Under the pieces are notes generated by a model. The model saw nothing but the letters and a program-made list of their open reading frames with translations, ran no database searches and was not told the DNA's origin. Below, piece by piece: positions 14,129 to 15,380 of a DNA stretch of 15,380 nt (position 1 is the stretch's first letter; every line of letters begins with the position of its first letter). The position numbers were made by a program, and so were the translations under genes. The stretch covers positions 1-15,380 of the forward strand of contig JAHHSV010000033.1 in assembly GCA_020025015.1 (NCBI GenBank), given 5' to 3'. This stretch comes from Anaeroplasmataceae bacterium. Lineage in GTDB: Bacteria; Bacillota_I; Bacilli_A; Acholeplasmatales; Anaeroplasmataceae.

Positions 14129-14386
14129 TTATTCTGCTTTAGGTGACTTAGCAATATTATTAGCCTTGAATAAATTTTTTACTGTTACTGTAGGTTGTGC
14201 ACCATTATTTAACCACTTAACTGCCTTTTCTGCATTGATACTTACGGTTGCAGGCTCTGTTTTTGGATTATATGTACCGATAATTTCGATAAACTTACCA
14301 TCACGTGGTGAACGGCTATCACATGCCACAATACGATATTTTGGATCCTTATGAGAACCAAATCTTTGTAATCTTAATTTAACCAT
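14129..14386 (-). CDS. rpsP: 30S ribosomal protein S16
   Basis: S16 is a small-subunit protein that helps 30S assembly. The 85-residue length is normal. The family start VKLRLQRFGSHKDPKYRIV is followed by ACDSRSPRDGKFIEIIGTYNP, near-invariant in S16, and by KWLNNGAQPT..V..L. An in-frame GTG at 14407 would add seven residues, but the AAGGAG site lies between it and the ATG at 14386, and S16 proteins start at MVKLRL, so the ATG is chosen. It is driven by a consensus promoter (14420-14447) and followed closely by khpA. Confidence 0.97.
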   Translation of the reverse strand: MVKLRLQRFGSHKDPKYRIVACDSRSPRDGKFIEIIGTYNPKTEPATVSINAEKAVKWLNNGAQPTVTVKNLFKANNIAKSPKAE

Positions 14387-14419
14387 AGATATTACACTCC
14401 TTTTCACTATTTCGTATCT

Positions 14420-14447
14420 ATTATACCAAAAAAAATAAGCCTGTCAA
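14420..14447 (-). promoter_or_regulatory. Consensus sigma-A promoter of rpsP
   Basis: Perfect TTGACA (14447-14442) and perfect TATAAT (14425-14420) are 16 nt apart. The -35 box lies in the 3' arm of the upstream terminator and the spacer is its T-tract. It is the strongest promoter in the window, fitting a ribosomal protein gene. Confidence 0.88.
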
Positions 14448-14467
14448 GTATTTTTTCTTGACAAGCT
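14428..14467 (-). terminator. Intrinsic terminator of the gmk-like/ylbF operon, overlapping the rpsP promoter
   Basis: On the minus strand AGCTTGTCAAG (14467-14457) pairs with CTTGACAGGCT (14448-14438), 11 pairs including one G-U, around an 8-nt A-rich loop. The stem is followed by A and eight T residues (14435-14428). The 5' arm starts in the TAG stop codon of the YlbF-family gene (14468-14466). Confidence 0.88.
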
Positions 14468-14798
14468 AAATAATTTCACTTTTTATTTCATCAATTGTAC
14501 CATTTGCGAGCTTTTCGACCTCAGATATTAACGAGAAATACTCCTTAAGCTCAGGCTTACTATATAAATTACTCTTAGCCTCCTGATATTTTAGCTTTAA
14601 ATCCTTTAAACCAGGGTAATAATCGCCATACTCTAAGCCCTTTTCTAATTCTCTTTTAGCACTAGTAAAGGCTAAAACTAAATCCTTATACTTATCTAAA
14701 ATCAAATCATATAGCTTTTTAAGCTCTTTATATTCCTTAGTATTCTTTAAATCATTAATATAATTTTCAATTTCCTGATTAAGTAATAAACAATCCAT
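14466..14798 (-). CDS. YlbF/YmcA family protein
   Basis: A 110-residue, fully helical, charged protein. Pattern and length fit the YlbF/YmcA (Com_YlbF) family: an N-terminal helix LNQEIENYINDLKNTKEYKE, a second helix with AFTSAKRELEKGLEYGD, and a third with YSKPELKEYFSLISEVEKL (79-97), the family's '..P.V.EY...E..L' region. In B. subtilis YlbF and YmcA join YaaT to steer RNase Y and hence competence, sporulation and biofilm. Which paralogue this is cannot be told. Its ATG shares one base with the upstream stop codon (TAATG), with GAGGAGA 7 nt before, so it is coupled to the guanylate-kinase-like gene. Its stop codon is in the terminator stem. Confidence 0.78.
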   Translation of the reverse strand: MDCLLLNQEIENYINDLKNTKEYKELKKLYDLILDKYKDLVLAFTSAKRELEKGLEYGDYYPGLKDLKLKYQEAKSNLYSKPELKEYFSLISEVEKLANGTIDEIKSEII

Positions 14799-15304
14799 TA
14801 AAGCTTCTCCTCTATTTCCTGAGCTAGCTCTAGTAAGGGCTTTTTCCCATCAAGAATATAGCTACATTTATTCTTAATATCATCAGTAAAAATCTTATCA
14901 TCGCCTGCTAAACGAATCTTAATATCTTCAACCCTATCGCCTCGCTTAATCATTCTTTTCTTTCTTGTTTCATAATCAACATCAATATAAAAGGAAATCA
15001 CATTCGGAAGCTTCATATATTCTAATAGGCCACTTGGCTCTACTATTAAATAGACATTACGGTTTAAATCCATTTTACTAGTACCATAATAATTACTGTG
15101 ATAGTTTACGGTTTCAAAGAAAAAATTTTCCTTAGCTAACCTTAAAAATTCACTAACCTCTAAAAAATGATAGTCAATACCATCAATTTCTCCTACTCTT
15201 TTTTCTCTTGTTGTATAGGTTACAAGCTTATCTATTCCTTGCTTTTGTAAAACTTTACCAAGCTCAGTTTTACCTGAAGCTGAAGGTCCAACTAATATTA
15301 TCAT
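14798..15304 (-). CDS. Guanylate kinase-like protein (short, divergent)
   Basis: A 168-residue P-loop kinase of the guanylate kinase fold (ATP + GMP to ADP + GDP), shorter than usual Gmk (about 190-205). Motifs: P-loop GPSASGKT (6-13), GMP-binding YTTREKRVGEIDGIDYHF (30-47, equivalent to TTR.PR.GE.dG.DY.F), NYYGT (71-75) and lid RGDRVEDIKIRL (121-132). The usual EIDVQGA segment is replaced by IVEPSGL (87-93), and the lid and C-terminal helix are trimmed. It may be the only Gmk or a paralogue; canonical gmk is usually near rpoZ, not ylbF. The ATG has an AGGTGA site 4 nt upstream. No gene precedes it within the 76 bases left in the window. Confidence 0.75.
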   Translation of the reverse strand: MIILVGPSASGKTELGKVLQKQGIDKLVTYTTREKRVGEIDGIDYHFLEVSEFLRLAKENFFFETVNYHSNYYGTSKMDLNRNVYLIVEPSGLLEYMKLPNVISFYIDVDYETRKKRMIKRGDRVEDIKIRLAGDDKIFTDDIKNKCSYILDGKKPLLELAQEIEEKL

Positions 15305-15325
15305 AAAATCACCTGTCTAAAAATT

Positions 15326-15358
15326 AGGTACTGTCAAAACTAGTTATATTCAGTACCT
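15326..15358. repeat. Inverted repeat upstream of the guanylate-kinase-like gene (terminator or operator)
   Basis: AGGTACTG (15326-15333) and CAGTACCT (15351-15358) are perfect inverted copies around a 17-nt A/T-rich spacer. On the minus strand the hairpin is followed by AATTTTT, on the plus strand by CTTTTAT, so a weak bidirectional terminator is plausible. A TTGACA lies in the spacer-side arm but has no -10 box downstream. A TATAAA box just upstream (around 15365-15360) might instead make this a leader hairpin. Confidence 0.45.
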
Positions 15359-15380
15359 CTTTTATACTTAATAGTTTTAT

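Noticed and set aside
14166..14354. 62-codon plus-strand frame opposite rpsP
   Set aside because: Antisense shadow of a highly conserved ribosomal protein gene.
14387..14407. GTG start adding seven residues to S16
   Set aside because: The AAGGAG site is between this GTG and the ATG at 14386, and S16 proteins start at MVKLRL.
1..15380. CRISPR array, tRNA, rRNA, T-box or prophage module
   Set aside because: No regularly spaced repeats, cloverleaf-like sequence, rRNA-like stretch, T-box motif or phage structural gene was found by reading.

Overview
The window is low-GC DNA in which every supported gene lies on the minus strand. UGA is a stop (addA and rimM end in TGA) and Trp is read from UGG, so the code is the standard bacterial one. 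Shine-Dalgarno sites are strong (AAGGAG, GAGGTG), promoters are sigma-A type (TTGACA/TATAAT), terminators are short hairpins with U-tracts, and the genes are Firmicutes-typical (AddAB, YlbF, a preQ1-I riboswitch, FakB/DegV). Together these suggest a compact-genome Firmicute or an Acholeplasma/Erysipelotrichia-like gut bacterium that keeps the standard code. The lineage is inference; no species marker is present.

Layout in transcription order (high to low coordinates): (1) 15304-14466, a short guanylate-kinase-like gene overlapping a YlbF/YmcA gene, ended by a terminator whose stem contains the -35 box of the next promoter. (2) 14386-13872, rpsP and a KhpA-type KH gene, ended by a terminator that overlaps the stop codon. 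(3) 13804-7176, addB-addA-rimM-trmD, all overlapping. The recombination helicase-nuclease genes sit inside what is usually the rpsP-khpA-rimM-trmD block. (4) 7121-6789, a small three-helix membrane protein. (5) 6680-5622, a lone AAA/ABC-type ATPase, followed by a 119-nt stretch with a hairpin and tiny ORF that may be a small RNA. (6) 5417-4583, two coupled membrane proteins. (7) 4504-2710, a DegV/FakB fatty-acid-binding protein and a diacylglycerol-kinase-family protein, probably a lipid operon. (8) 2588-1233, a MATE exporter. (9) 1132-242, a QueT-family queuosine-precursor transporter with an extra C-terminal membrane domain, behind a preQ1 class I riboswitch whose pseudoknot contains the ribosome binding site. 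(10) 232-1, the left end of an IS3/IS150-like insertion sequence, 9 bp past the queT stop codon, with a terminator and a start-codon-trapping hairpin ahead of its first ORF.

The most notable observations are the fused QueT architecture with its riboswitch, addBA inside the ribosome-maturation operon, the isolated ATPase island, the protective layout of the IS end, and repeated fusion of terminators with stop codons and promoters. No CRISPR array, tRNA, rRNA or phage module was seen. No gene-free gap exceeds 300 bases; the largest, 5418-5621, is described under its own features.
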